A DNA stretch of 64,000 nt from Polynucleobacter sp. JS-Safj-400b-B2 (lineage in GTDB: Bacteria > Pseudomonadota > Gammaproteobacteria > Burkholderiales > Burkholderiaceae). The DNA lies in assembly GCF_018881975.1 (NCBI RefSeq), contig NZ_JACVPJ010000005.1, forward strand, positions 62,001 to 126,000, given 5' to 3'. The position numbers and the translations under genes were made by a program. Shown piece after piece: positions 29,510-38,134 of the stretch (its first letter is position 1; every line of letters begins with the position of its first letter). The notes beneath the pieces were generated by a model. It saw only the letters and a program-made list of their open reading frames with translations. It did not search any database and was not told where the DNA came from.

Positions 29510-30858
29510 TTAGCTATCGCAGTATTTCTGAGCAATTTCTTTAAAAAGCTCCTGCTCAGCGATGAATGCATCCACTATTAATGGGTCAAATTGGGCATCT
29601 CTTTTAGAGATAATTTCTTCGACTGCCCGCTCATGTGTCCATGCTTTTTTATACACCCGCTCATTGTCTAGGCATCGTACATATCTGCTAAGGCCATAAT
29701 TCGAGCTGATAAGGGGATTGCCTCACCAACCAATCCACGGGGGTATCCAGTTCCGTCCCACTTCTCATGGTGACCCCCGGCAATTTTGATTGCCTTTTCA
29801 ACCACGCCGTGTTCAGAGTCATCCACTTCAGAAGCGCTCAGCACAGATTCGCCAATCAATGCGTGGGTTTTCATAATTTCCCACTCTTGATCTGTAAGGG
29901 GTCCTTTTTTGAGCAAAATATAATCGGGGATGCCAATTTTCCCAATGTCATGCAATGGAGCAGCCTTAAACAATAGTTCAATGAATTCATCGGAAAGGCT
30001 TTCGGTGTAATGCCCATCCATCCTAAGGCGAAGTGCTAGCGCTTTTACATAACTTTGCGTACGGATAATATGATTACCCGTTTCATTGTCACGAGCCTTG
30101 GCGAGCGCATTCAGCGAAGCTAACAATCGCAATTCAGCTTTTTCAGCTTTTTTGTAAGCTAGCTCCACCTTGATTTCATTGTTTTCCATCATGACTTCAG
30201 ACTTCTCGGTAGCTAATCTTTTTATCCAATAGCCAATCAGGGCTACATAGGAAATAACTGTAAAAGCAAACCAAGACCATCTCAATAGAGAAGCTACAAT
30301 AGGCTCATCGTAGAGAGTCATGCCAGGCTTATTTTCGTAGAAAAAGAGAGCGCCCAATCTTGCAAAGGCTAAAACTAATTCAATAAATGTTGAAAATATG
30401 AATAGCTGTAGATTTTTAAATTGCAATTTGCCTAATAGGCACAGTTCCGCTAATTGCCAAACAAGACATAGGGAACAGATTGCAAGGGTAATAAAGACCC
30501 TTTCTGTAAATGCCCCTCTTTGCCTTAAATATTCAAAAACAAACCAGTAGATGACCAATGTCAATAAAGGCAAAAGCCTAAATTTTCTAGCATTAGGTTT
30601 TCTTTGAAAATGACAAAATAATGCCATATACAAATTGCCCCCAATAATGCAGGTATTTGCAAAACTAAGCAGAACTAAATGAACCTATGAAGCAATTGAG
30701 AAGAACGTAAATGCCAATGCAGTAAATACAAATGCCACAAACCAGTAACTCTCGGACTTAAAAAGATTGCCTTTATTAACTAGAGGTTTTGAGGCGGCTA
30801 CTAACCCCCATAATATGAATGAGGCCGCTATAAAAAAAATTTCGTTTGGAAAATGCAC
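29510..30858 (-). pseudogene. Decayed membrane-anchored HD-GYP domain gene
   Basis: On the minus strand a GTG at 30858 opens a hydrophobic frame (F-P-N-E-I-F-F-I-A-A-S-F-I-L-W), which meets an in-frame TAG after F-F-S-I-A-S. The same frame then continues through several TM segments, a coiled stretch (about 150-190) and a phosphodiesterase-type HD-GYP domain with H-D-I-G-K-I-G-I-P and [11 protein letters not shown]. Near 29668 it shifts by one missing base after M-Y-D-A. The other frame completes the domain with [16 protein letters not shown] and stops at 29510. Two independent lesions make a functional product unlikely. The intact ancestor would have hydrolysed cyclic-di-GMP. Confidence 0.85.
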
Positions 30859-31001
30859 CGGCTTATAGTTCTTTGGCTAAATAAAAAGTCTTTGAGACTT
30901 CCTTGTTTATATTTTACTTGAATTTCTAAAATAATATCTAGGCAATCTCAGAAACAACAAGCAATGGTTTGCCAATTGCAGTGCTATTAGCAGCAATTAA
31001 C

Positions 31002-31934
31002 CTATAGAGCGAAAAACTGCCCAACTTGTAGATTTAATTCTTTAGCCAACTCCGCACCAGTGACTTTACCTGCTGCACCTTTAGCTTTGAGGACTTCAAT
31101 TTGTCCACCATGGCAGGTGATGAAGAAAGAATCTAGTGTGATTTGAGTGACTTCACCAGGCTTGCCTTTAACAGCGCCAAAGGTAGCAGTCACATGTTTA
31201 TGGCAATCGAAGATCTGAACTTTTTGCTCGCCCAATTTTGTCCAAGCTCCCGGCGCAGGGTTGCATGCACGGATGAGGTTGTAAATTTGGCTAATGTGCG
31301 TCGCCCAATGAATCTGCGCAGCATTCGCATCAAACCAACCTTCATAGTTTGCTTGGGATTCATCTTGAACGATTTCTTGATGCTTGCCTGAAACTACTAG
31401 GTCAGCTGCTTCGAGTAGCGCTTTAACGCCTACCGGAAATAAATGATCAAAGTAGATTTTTCCTAAGGTGTCGTTAGGCCCAATAGTCACTTCTTTTTGC
31501 AAAATCACTTCACCCTCGTCCAAACCATCAGACGGACGGAAGATGGTTAAACCCGTTTTCTCGTCGCCCAATGCAATAGCCCAGTTAATAGCGCTGGGGC
31601 CACGATATTTAGGTAGTAAAGATGGGTGATATTGAATAGTGCCGTGCTTAGGTATCTTGCAGAGCTCCTGTGGCACGAACTGAATAACATACGCCATCAC
31701 ACAGATATCGGCATTGCTATCAATCATAGCTTGGGCTGCTTCAGGACCCTTTAAGGAGGCAAACTGCAAGGGATTTAAGCCCCTTGCAAGTGCCGCCTCT
31801 TTTAAGACTTCAGGCTTGCTAGATTTAGGATTATCAGGGGGACAAAAAACAGCAACGACTTCATCGCCACGATCCAAAAAAGCCTCTAAAGCTGCTTTAC
31901 CAAAATCCGCACTTCCAATCAAAGCAACCCGCAT
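31002..31934 (-). CDS. Stand-alone formyltransferase, ALDH1L1-hydrolase-domain-like, in oxalate cluster
   Basis: A 310-residue Fmt-superfamily protein with an N-terminal formyltransferase domain (about 1-200) and a C-terminal OB-like domain. It is closer to the N-terminal 10-formyl-THF hydrolase domain of ALDH1L1 than to tRNA formyltransferase: Y-H-P-S-L-L-P-K-Y-R-G-P-S-A-I-N-W runs through the active site, followed by G-L-D-E-G-E. Catalytic His103 and Asp139 keep the 36-residue spacing of the family. The usual Asn two residues before the His is Gln101. It starts 1 base after the upstream frc paralogue stops, so the two are almost certainly co-translated. I infer it moves the formyl group between formyl-CoA and tetrahydrofolate, or hydrolyses one of them. 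This is untested. Confidence 0.82.
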   Translation of the reverse strand: MRVALIGSADFGKAALEAFLDRGDEVVAVFCPPDNPKSSKPEVLKEAALARGLNPLQFASLKGPEAAQAMIDSNADICVMAYVIQFVPQELCKIPKHGTIQYHPSLLPKYRGPSAINWAIALGDEKTGLTIFRPSDGLDEGEVILQKEVTIGPNDTLGKIYFDHLFPVGVKALLEAADLVVSGKHQEIVQDESQANYEGWFDANAAQIHWATHISQIYNLIRACNPAPGAWTKLGEQKVQIFDCHKHVTATFGAVKGKPGEVTQITLDSFFITCHGGQIEVLKAKGAAGKVTGAELAKELNLQVGQFFAL

Positions 31935-31935
31935 C

Positions 31936-33183
31936 TTAGATCACCTTATCGTGACGTAATGCGATCAACTCATCAGTTGAGTATCCCAATTCACTGAGAA
32001 TCTCATCCGTATGCTCACCGAGTAATGGTGAACGAGTCACATCCGTTGGACTATCAGACATCTTGATTGGATTACCAACAGTGAGGTACTTGCCACGAAT
32101 TGGGTGATCTACTTCAACCACTGTACCAGTAGCGCGCAATGCAGGCTCTTCAGCAATTTCTTTCATAGACAAGATTGGACCGCATGGAACATTGTATTTA
32201 TTCAATATATCCATCACCTCAAATTTTGTCTTGGTCATGGTCCACTTTTCGATCTCGCCAAAAATCTCCATCAAGTGCGGCAAGCGTGCCATTGGTGATG
32301 CAAAACGCACATCGGTAATCCAATCTTCATGGCCAATTACTTTGCAAATCGCCTCCCAAACTGGAGCCTGTACCACCACGTATATATATGAGTTAGGGTC
32401 TGTCTCCCAGCCTTTACATTTCACAATCCAACCAGGCTGACCGCCGCCAGAGGCATTACCGGCACGAGGTACAGAGTCACCAAACTCACCGTTCGGAAAC
32501 TGTGGATACTCTTGCATTAAGCCATTACGCTCTAAACGTTGTTGATCACGCAACTTCACGCGGCACAAATTTAAAACTGCGTCTTGCATGGCTGCCAATA
32601 CCTTCTGACCACGGCCAGAGTGAGTACGTTGATAGAGCGCTGTGACGATACCTAATGCCAAATGCAAGCCGGTTCCGCTGTCGCCGATTTGAGCACCAGT
32701 CACCATTGGAGGGCCATCATCAAAACCGGTTGTAGAAGCAGAACCTCCGGCGCATTGCGCTACGTTCTCATACACTTTGCAATCTTCGTATGGGCCAGGA
32801 CCAAAGCCTTTGACAGAAGCCATGATCATCATTGGATTGAGTTCTTGAATACGTTCCCAAGAAAATCCCATGCGATCAAGCGCACCTGGAGCAAAGTTTT
32901 CCACCAATACGTCGCACTCTTTAATAAGGCGCTCCAGAATTTCTTTGCCCTTTTGGGTTTTGGTATTTACAGTAATTGAACGCTTGTTATGGTTCAACAT
33001 TGTGAAATACAAGCTATCTGCGTCAGGAATATCACGCAATTGACCACGAGTGGCATCACCTTCGCCTGATTTTTCTACCTTGATCACATCTGCACCGAAC
33101 CAAGCTAATAACTGCGTACAAGTTGGCCCAGATTGAACGTGCGTAAAGTCGAGGATTTTGACCCCCTCTAGTGCTTTTGCCAT
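31936..33183 (-). CDS. frc: Formyl-CoA:oxalate CoA-transferase paralogue (class III, CaiB/BaiF)
   Basis: A 415-residue class III CoA-transferase, strongly similar along its length to the other Frc here. The catalytic Asp is in Q-I-G-D-S-G-T-G, equivalent to Asp169 of Oxalobacter Frc. Gln48 occupies the place of Oxalobacter Trp48, as in E. coli YfdW. The glycine loop reads G-N-A-S-G-G-G-Q, with Ser where the canonical loop has Gly, which may tune substrate choice. An AGGA Shine-Dalgarno sequence lies about 9 bases before the ATG. It pairs with the formyltransferase gene 1 base downstream. Oxalate or a related acid as substrate is inferred from family and cluster. Confidence 0.88.
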   Translation of the reverse strand: MAKALEGVKILDFTHVQSGPTCTQLLAWFGADVIKVEKSGEGDATRGQLRDIPDADSLYFTMLNHNKRSITVNTKTQKGKEILERLIKECDVLVENFAPGALDRMGFSWERIQELNPMMIMASVKGFGPGPYEDCKVYENVAQCAGGSASTTGFDDGPPMVTGAQIGDSGTGLHLALGIVTALYQRTHSGRGQKVLAAMQDAVLNLCRVKLRDQQRLERNGLMQEYPQFPNGEFGDSVPRAGNASGGGQPGWIVKCKGWETDPNSYIYVVVQAPVWEAICKVIGHEDWITDVRFASPMARLPHLMEIFGEIEKWTMTKTKFEVMDILNKYNVPCGPILSMKEIAEEPALRATGTVVEVDHPIRGKYLTVGNPIKMSDSPTDVTRSPLLGEHTDEILSELGYSTDELIALRHDKVI

Positions 33184-33322
33184 GATTTAAGTCCTAATAA
33201 GAATGAAATTTTGAATTGAGGCAATTTTACCAGCGGGAAATGGGAAAAATTGAGGTATGCCCGTTTTTTGGGCATGAATTCCACCTAAACCTTCATTTAC
33301 TCTTCTTAAGGTCTATATGCGG

Positions 33323-33751
33323 CTATTTCTGGGGATTTTCAAGATCAGCAAGCCGCCTTTTAAGGGCCCTTTCTTCGGCAAAACGCTCGCTTTCATCACG
33401 AATGGTCGCCACTACCCCGTTAGCCTTCCCAGAGGCATCAAAAAGCATCCCAACAGTAAAGGCAATCGAAAGCATGCTGCCATCTTTGTGCATAGCGGGC
33501 ACTTTCAACAATGAGGCACCATAACGCGTTGTGCCCGTCTCCATTGAATGACTATAACCCTCGTTATGTCTCTGGCGTTGACGCTCAGGAACAATCAGAT
33601 CCAAGGTATTTCCTAGAGCCTCCTGTTCTGAATAGCCAAAGATACGTGTGGCGGCAGGATTCCACAAGATAATCTTTTCATGAACATCAGCAACAATAAT
33701 TGCATCACCTACGCACTCTACTAACTGATGTAAATCAACATTGGTATTCAT
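33323..33751 (-). CDS. Single PAS-domain protein
   Basis: A 142-residue protein made almost entirely of one PAS fold: D-A-I-I-V-A-D near residue 16, I-L-W-N-P-A-A-T-R-I-F-G-Y-S-E-Q-E-A-L-G next, and I-R-D-E-S-E-R-F near the end. A short basic helix finishes the protein. There is no kinase, cyclase or DNA-binding output domain, so it probably signals through a partner or is a sensor fragment. It lies between the two frc genes on the same strand, but a terminator separates it from the upstream one. The ligand is unknown. Confidence 0.85.
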   Translation of the reverse strand: MNTNVDLHQLVECVGDAIIVADVHEKIILWNPAATRIFGYSEQEALGNTLDLIVPERQRQRHNEGYSHSMETGTTRYGASLLKVPAMHKDGSMLSIAFTVGMLFDASGKANGVVATIRDESERFAEERALKRRLADLENPQK

Positions 33752-33780
33752 ATGGTCAATCTATAGAGTTTTTAAGAAAT

Positions 33781-33807
33781 AAAAAAGGCGCTCACTAAGA
33801 GCGCCTT
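33781..33807 (-). terminator. Intrinsic terminator after oxc-frc
   Basis: A 9-bp perfect stem (33785-33793 with 33799-33807, five-base loop) is followed on the minus strand by a T-run. It ends the oxc-frc transcript before the PAS gene. Confidence 0.9.
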
Positions 33808-33833
33808 CAAGTTAATGCCAGTGTTAATTATTA

Positions 33834-35084
33834 TTAAACTGCTTTAGCTGTATGCAACTTAGCGATGTCATCAGCGCTATAGCCAAGGTCAGCCAATACT
33901 TCATCAGTGTGCTCACCCAGTACTGGTGATGGACCAACTTCGATTTCCAAATCGGAGAACTTGATTGGGCTACCGATAGTCAAATACTTACCGCGTACTT
34001 TATGGTCAACTTCAACGATAGAGCCGCTCTTACGTAAGTCAGGCGAGTTAGCCAATTCCTTCATTGAGAGAACAGGAGCACATGGAATATCGAACTTGCG
34101 GAGGATGTCCACAGCTTCGTATTTAGTCTTGTCTTTGAGCCAATCTTCAATAGTTGCGAAGATGTCAAAAATCTTGTCTTGACGAGCTTCAGCAGTCATG
34201 TACGCTGGATCAGTTGCCCACTCTGGCTTACCAATCGCACGAGTAATTGGCTCCCAAGCGTGACCCTGAATAGTGAAGTAGATGTATGCGTTTGGATCTG
34301 TTTCCCAACCCTTACACTTCAATACCCAACCTGGCTGACCGCCGCCACCAGCGTTACCGCCACGTGGAACTACGTCAGTGAATGAACCGTGTGGGTACTG
34401 TGGGTACTCTTCCAAGTAACCAATTTTGTCCAAACGCTGTTGGTCGCGCAACTTCACACGGCACAAGTTCAATACTGCGTCTTGCATTGAGCAAGATACT
34501 TTCTGACCTTTACCAGTTTTTTGACGTTGCATCAAAGCTGTCAAGATGCCGATTGCCAAGTGCATACCAGTATTTGAATCGCCCAAAGCAGCAGCAGAAA
34601 CAGTAGGAGGACCATCCCAGAAACCAGTTGTTGAAGCTGCACCGCCAGCACACTGAGCAACGTTCTCATATACCTTTAAGTCTTCGTATGAGTGGCCATC
34701 GCTAAAGCCTTTTACGGAAGCCATGATCATTTTTGGGTTCAATTCTTGAATACGCTTCCAAGAGAATCCCATACGATCTAAAGCACCTGGACCAAAGTTC
34801 TCAACCATTACGTCAGAAGTTTGAATCATCTTCTCTAAAACTTCTTTACCTTCTTGAGTCTTAGTATCAAGAGTTAAAGAACGCTTGTTACCGTTCAACA
34901 TAGTGAAGTACAACGCGTCTGCACCTGGAATGTCGCGCAATTGACTACGAGTTACGTCGCCAGAACCTGGACGCTCTACTTTGATAACGTCAGCGCCGTA
35001 CCAAGCCAACAACTGAGTACATGCAGGGCCTGCCTGTACGTGTGTGAAGTCAATAATGCGAATACCGTCTAATGGTTTAGTCAT
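33834..35084 (-). CDS. frc: Formyl-CoA:oxalate CoA-transferase
   Basis: A 416-residue class III CoA-transferase that moves CoA from formyl-CoA to oxalate, making oxalyl-CoA for the decarboxylase encoded just upstream. Asp in A-L-G-D-S-N-T-G matches catalytic Asp169. The glycine loop is the canonical G-N-A-G-G-G-G-Q. Residue 48 is Gln, as in E. coli YfdW. Long stretches such as [19 protein letters not shown] match YfdW nearly exactly. A strong AAGGAGA ribosome site precedes the ATG. The intergenic distance to oxc is 78 bases and a terminator follows. Confidence 0.95.
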   Translation of the reverse strand: MTKPLDGIRIIDFTHVQAGPACTQLLAWYGADVIKVERPGSGDVTRSQLRDIPGADALYFTMLNGNKRSLTLDTKTQEGKEVLEKMIQTSDVMVENFGPGALDRMGFSWKRIQELNPKMIMASVKGFSDGHSYEDLKVYENVAQCAGGAASTTGFWDGPPTVSAAALGDSNTGMHLAIGILTALMQRQKTGKGQKVSCSMQDAVLNLCRVKLRDQQRLDKIGYLEEYPQYPHGSFTDVVPRGGNAGGGGQPGWVLKCKGWETDPNAYIYFTIQGHAWEPITRAIGKPEWATDPAYMTAEARQDKIFDIFATIEDWLKDKTKYEAVDILRKFDIPCAPVLSMKELANSPDLRKSGSIVEVDHKVRGKYLTIGSPIKFSDLEIEVGPSPVLGEHTDEVLADLGYSADDIAKLHTAKAV

Positions 35085-35162
35085 GTTTGTTTCTCCTTAA
35101 GTCTTTCTTGTTTGCTTCTAAATTTAGTCTAAAAATATGAATGTTTTATTACTCAGTATTTC

Positions 35163-36872
35163 TTACTTTTTGGCCGCTGCTGTGGATGGGTTTAAGTTCG
35201 TTAAACGTCCGCTCTCAGTACCTGCAGTTTCATCAATAACAGCATTGATGAGGGCTGGTTTACCGGCAGCAATCGCTTCTGTTAAAGCTGCTTCCAATTC
35301 TGCTGGAGTAGTTACGTAGTAACCAACACCACCAAACGCTTCAATCATCTTGTCGTAACGAGCATCTTTAACAAACACAGTCGGTGCAACATCAGCACCA
35401 CCAGTTGGGTTTACGTCAGTACCGCGGTATACACCGTTGTTATTGAAAACAACTGTTGTGATTGGCAAGTTGTAACGGCAAACTGTTTCCAATTCCATGC
35501 CGCTAAAACCAAACGCGCTATCGCCCTCAATCGCAACCGTTGGAAGACCGCTAATAACAGCTGCGCCAATGGAATAACCCATACCGATACCCATAATGCC
35601 CCATGTACCAGAGTCAAAACGCTTACGTGGCTTGTACATATCAACGATTGCACGGCAATAGTCGAGTGTGTTTGCACCTTCGTTCACCAAGTTCACATCT
35701 GGGTTCTTCTTGATCACATCACGAATCACGCGCAATGCGCCATGGAAGTTCATTGGGTTAGCTTCTTTGGCCAGAGTTTCAGCCATCTTCGCCATGTTCT
35801 TATCTTTTTTCTCGTTGATTGCTGCAATCCACTCAGCGCTTGGCTTCGGAACAACAGAAATACCTTTCAAGAGTTCGCCAACGCATGAACCGATATCACC
35901 AATCAATGGCGCAGCAATTTGTACGTTGCTATCTACTTCGTTTGCTTGAATATCGATTTGGATAAATTTCTTAGGCTCTTTGCCCCAAGTTTTACCTTTA
36001 CCGTGTGCCAGCAACCAGTTCAAACGTGCGCCAACCAATAACACTGCATCAGCTTCAGCCAATACAAATGAACGCGCTGCAGAAGCAGATTGTGGGTGAT
36101 TATCTGGCAACAAACCTTTAGCCATAGACATAGGCAAGTAAGGGATGCCTGATTTTTCAACCAGATCACGAATCTCTTTATCAGCTTGAGCATAAGCAGC
36201 GCCCTTACCCAAGAGGATCAATGGACGTTTAGCACCCTTCAACACATCTAATGCACGAGCAACTGCATCAGCCGCTGGGATTTGACGAGGAACTGGATCG
36301 ATTACCTTGAAAATGGATTTCTTAGCTTCATCAGCAGGCATAGTTTGAGCAAGCAACTGAGCTGGTAAGTCCAAATAAACGCCGCCTGGACGGCCAGAAA
36401 CGGCAGCACGGATTGCGCGAGCAAAACCGATACCGATATCTTCAATGTGGTTAATACGATATGCAGCTTTGCAATATGGCTTAGCAGCGTTGAGCTGATC
36501 CATCTCTTCGTAGTCACCCTGTTGCAAGTCAACGATTTCACGCTCGCTTGAACCAGAGATCAAAATCATTGGGAAGCAGTTCACAGTTGCATTGGCAAGT
36601 GCTGTCAAACCGTTCAAGAAACCAGGAGCAGAAACAGTCATACAGATACCTGGCTTTTGAGTCATGTAGCCTGCAATTGCAGCAGCATTACCAGCATGCT
36701 GCTCATGGCGGAAACCAATAAAACGCAAACCTTCTGCTTGTGCTAAACGACATAAATCGGTAATTGGAATACCAACGAGGCCGAAAATAGTATCGAGGTC
36801 GTTTGCTTTCAGGGCGTCAATGACGAGGTGAAAGCCATCGGTTAATTGTGTGTTTTGATTATCAGTTGTCAT
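35163..36872 (-). CDS. oxc: Oxalyl-CoA decarboxylase
   Basis: A thiamine-diphosphate enzyme that decarboxylates oxalyl-CoA to formyl-CoA and CO2. Its 569 residues match the family. The catalytic Glu is in [12 protein letters not shown] near residue 56. The ThDP/Mg site has [11 protein letters not shown] followed by N-N-N-G-V-Y-R-G. The central domain binds nucleotide (ADP/CoA). No Shine-Dalgarno sequence is visible; a TATATA run ends 7 bases before the ATG. An FNR-like palindrome lies about 150 bases upstream. Confidence 0.96.
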   Translation of the reverse strand: MTTDNQNTQLTDGFHLVIDALKANDLDTIFGLVGIPITDLCRLAQAEGLRFIGFRHEQHAGNAAAIAGYMTQKPGICMTVSAPGFLNGLTALANATVNCFPMILISGSSEREIVDLQQGDYEEMDQLNAAKPYCKAAYRINHIEDIGIGFARAIRAAVSGRPGGVYLDLPAQLLAQTMPADEAKKSIFKVIDPVPRQIPAADAVARALDVLKGAKRPLILLGKGAAYAQADKEIRDLVEKSGIPYLPMSMAKGLLPDNHPQSASAARSFVLAEADAVLLVGARLNWLLAHGKGKTWGKEPKKFIQIDIQANEVDSNVQIAAPLIGDIGSCVGELLKGISVVPKPSAEWIAAINEKKDKNMAKMAETLAKEANPMNFHGALRVIRDVIKKNPDVNLVNEGANTLDYCRAIVDMYKPRKRFDSGTWGIMGIGMGYSIGAAVISGLPTVAIEGDSAFGFSGMELETVCRYNLPITTVVFNNNGVYRGTDVNPTGGADVAPTVFVKDARYDKMIEAFGGVGYYVTTPAELEAALTEAIAAGKPALINAVIDETAGTESGRLTNLNPSTAAAKK

Positions 36873-37023
36873 AGAAATTTATATAGAAATTGCGGGTTTG
36901 CTCTTGTAGAGTCAATGCAATTTAGCTTTCGCTAACGTCTCCAATGTAGTTATAAATCGCATAACGGGTTTTGTATCCCGCTTAGGCTGAGATGAATATT
37001 AGGCTTGGGGAAGAGGTTCATCA

Positions 37024-37037
37024 TTGACTTCGGTCAA
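37024..37037. promoter_or_regulatory. Candidate Crp/Fnr-family operator upstream of oxc
   Basis: TTGAC-TTCG-GTCAA is a perfect 5+4+5 palindrome with the same spacing as the FNR/FixK box (TTGAT-N4-ATCAA). It sits between the regulator gene and oxc, about 150 bases before the oxc start, and is plausibly bound by the adjacent Crp/Fnr protein. Confidence 0.5.
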
Positions 37038-37075
37038 TTTCCCCCTAAATCCTGTCATTACGGGCGGTTTGCCCC

Positions 37076-37693
37076 TTAAACAAAGAGCTCTTTATGCTTT
37101 GTTTTAAGGCGACTTAGGGTCTCAGGAGAGAGATTGAGGTAGGCTGCCAACTCCTTCTTTGGGAGAAGCTCGAACAAATCCTCATATTTACGCAAGAAAC
37201 GCTCTACACGGCCTGGGGCATCGAGCATATGTAAGGTAATGGTGTGAGCCATGATTTCACTCATCAGGCGCATGACCTCAAACTCAAAACTCTCTTTAAG
37301 AGGCTTATGCTCCTCAAGGAATTCAGCCCACTTCTTCATCGGCATCCGGGCTACGCGAGCCTTAGTGACACACGCAATACTGTAGGGTGCAGCAGTTTTC
37401 AAGCGCCATGCGGCATAGCTGGTTTCAATATCTTTTTCAATGGCAAAACGTAAAATCATCTCTTTTGCATCCGCACTAGAGACAATCCGCTTGAGGATGC
37501 CATCTAGAACAAAGTACTGCTCCATCTGATGATCGCCCTGATGAAGCAAAATTTCAGATTTTTTAAGATCAGCAATCTCTAAATGGCGCTCTAAATCAGC
37601 CATTGCTGTGGAATCTAGGCTTTTTAAGACCGAGTTTTGACTCAACTGCAAACGAATCAGGTTTTTTTCGGGGTGCTTATCTAATACAGTCAT
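37076..37693 (-). CDS. Crp/Fnr-family transcriptional regulator
   Basis: A 205-residue regulator with an N-terminal cyclic-nucleotide-binding-like beta-barrel (about 20-115), a dimerisation helix (about 120-150) and a C-terminal winged helix, where K-K-E-L-A-A-Y-L-N-L-S-P-E-T-L-S-R-L is the HTH core. There are no N-terminal Cys residues for an iron-sulfur cluster, so it is not a classical FNR. The effector is unknown. Its place immediately upstream of oxc, in the same orientation, suggests control of the oxalate genes. The divergent side faces the btuB riboswitch. The ribosome-binding site is AAGGAT. Confidence 0.9.
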   Translation of the reverse strand: MTVLDKHPEKNLIRLQLSQNSVLKSLDSTAMADLERHLEIADLKKSEILLHQGDHQMEQYFVLDGILKRIVSSADAKEMILRFAIEKDIETSYAAWRLKTAAPYSIACVTKARVARMPMKKWAEFLEEHKPLKESFEFEVMRLMSEIMAHTITLHMLDAPGRVERFLRKYEDLFELLPKKELAAYLNLSPETLSRLKTKHKELFV

Positions 37694-37784
37694 AAATCCT
37701 TGTTCCTAGGCTGTCCATTGTAGGCTTTTTTACCTCTAAAAGCCCTGATCCCCGACTTTGAGTGATAGAGATCCGCTAGAATGA

Positions 37785-37985
37785 CGGTGTCGTGGTGCTT
37801 TATTGCAGTGCAATAAAGTTAAACGGGAAACACTAAACGTGTGCTGCCCCCGCAACGGTAGGTAAATACGTCTTTTCTAGCTTCCTAAGACGTGAGGAAT
37901 CTGACAAAGCCACTGTGCGCATCAATCGCATGGGAAGGCCAGATTCTGATATTTACTAGCCCGGATACCGGCCAAGACAGGTGGA
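37785..37985 (+). promoter_or_regulatory. Cobalamin (B12) riboswitch upstream of btuB
   Basis: The conserved core elements appear in order: the G-rich P2 entry near 37788, AACGGGAA near 37823, GTGCTGCCCCCGCAACGGTA (the B12 box region, about 37841-37860), GCCACTG (37909-37915), GGGAAGGC near 37932 and AGCCCGGATACCGGCC (37958-37973). Downstream, a two-part hairpin at 37999-38031 and a C/G-rich stretch before the ribosome site are candidates for the expression platform. It should lower btuB expression when adenosylcobalamin is plentiful. Confidence 0.93.
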
Positions 37986-38134
37986 ATTTTGCGGACGGGG
38001 ACCTTCGCGCGCCGATGAATGCGCCTGGTCCTGCGATCTGTCGCCACATTGACGCCTGAACTCCTGCACGGGAAATTCTGTTCGACCCATCTAACGGGGA
38101 AGTTAGCTAGGCAATCGATAACAGAAAGTGAATC

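Noticed and set aside
37741..37784. Clear promoter for the btuB riboswitch transcript
   Set aside because: TTGAGT and TAGAAT are present but only 13 bases apart, so I did not call it.
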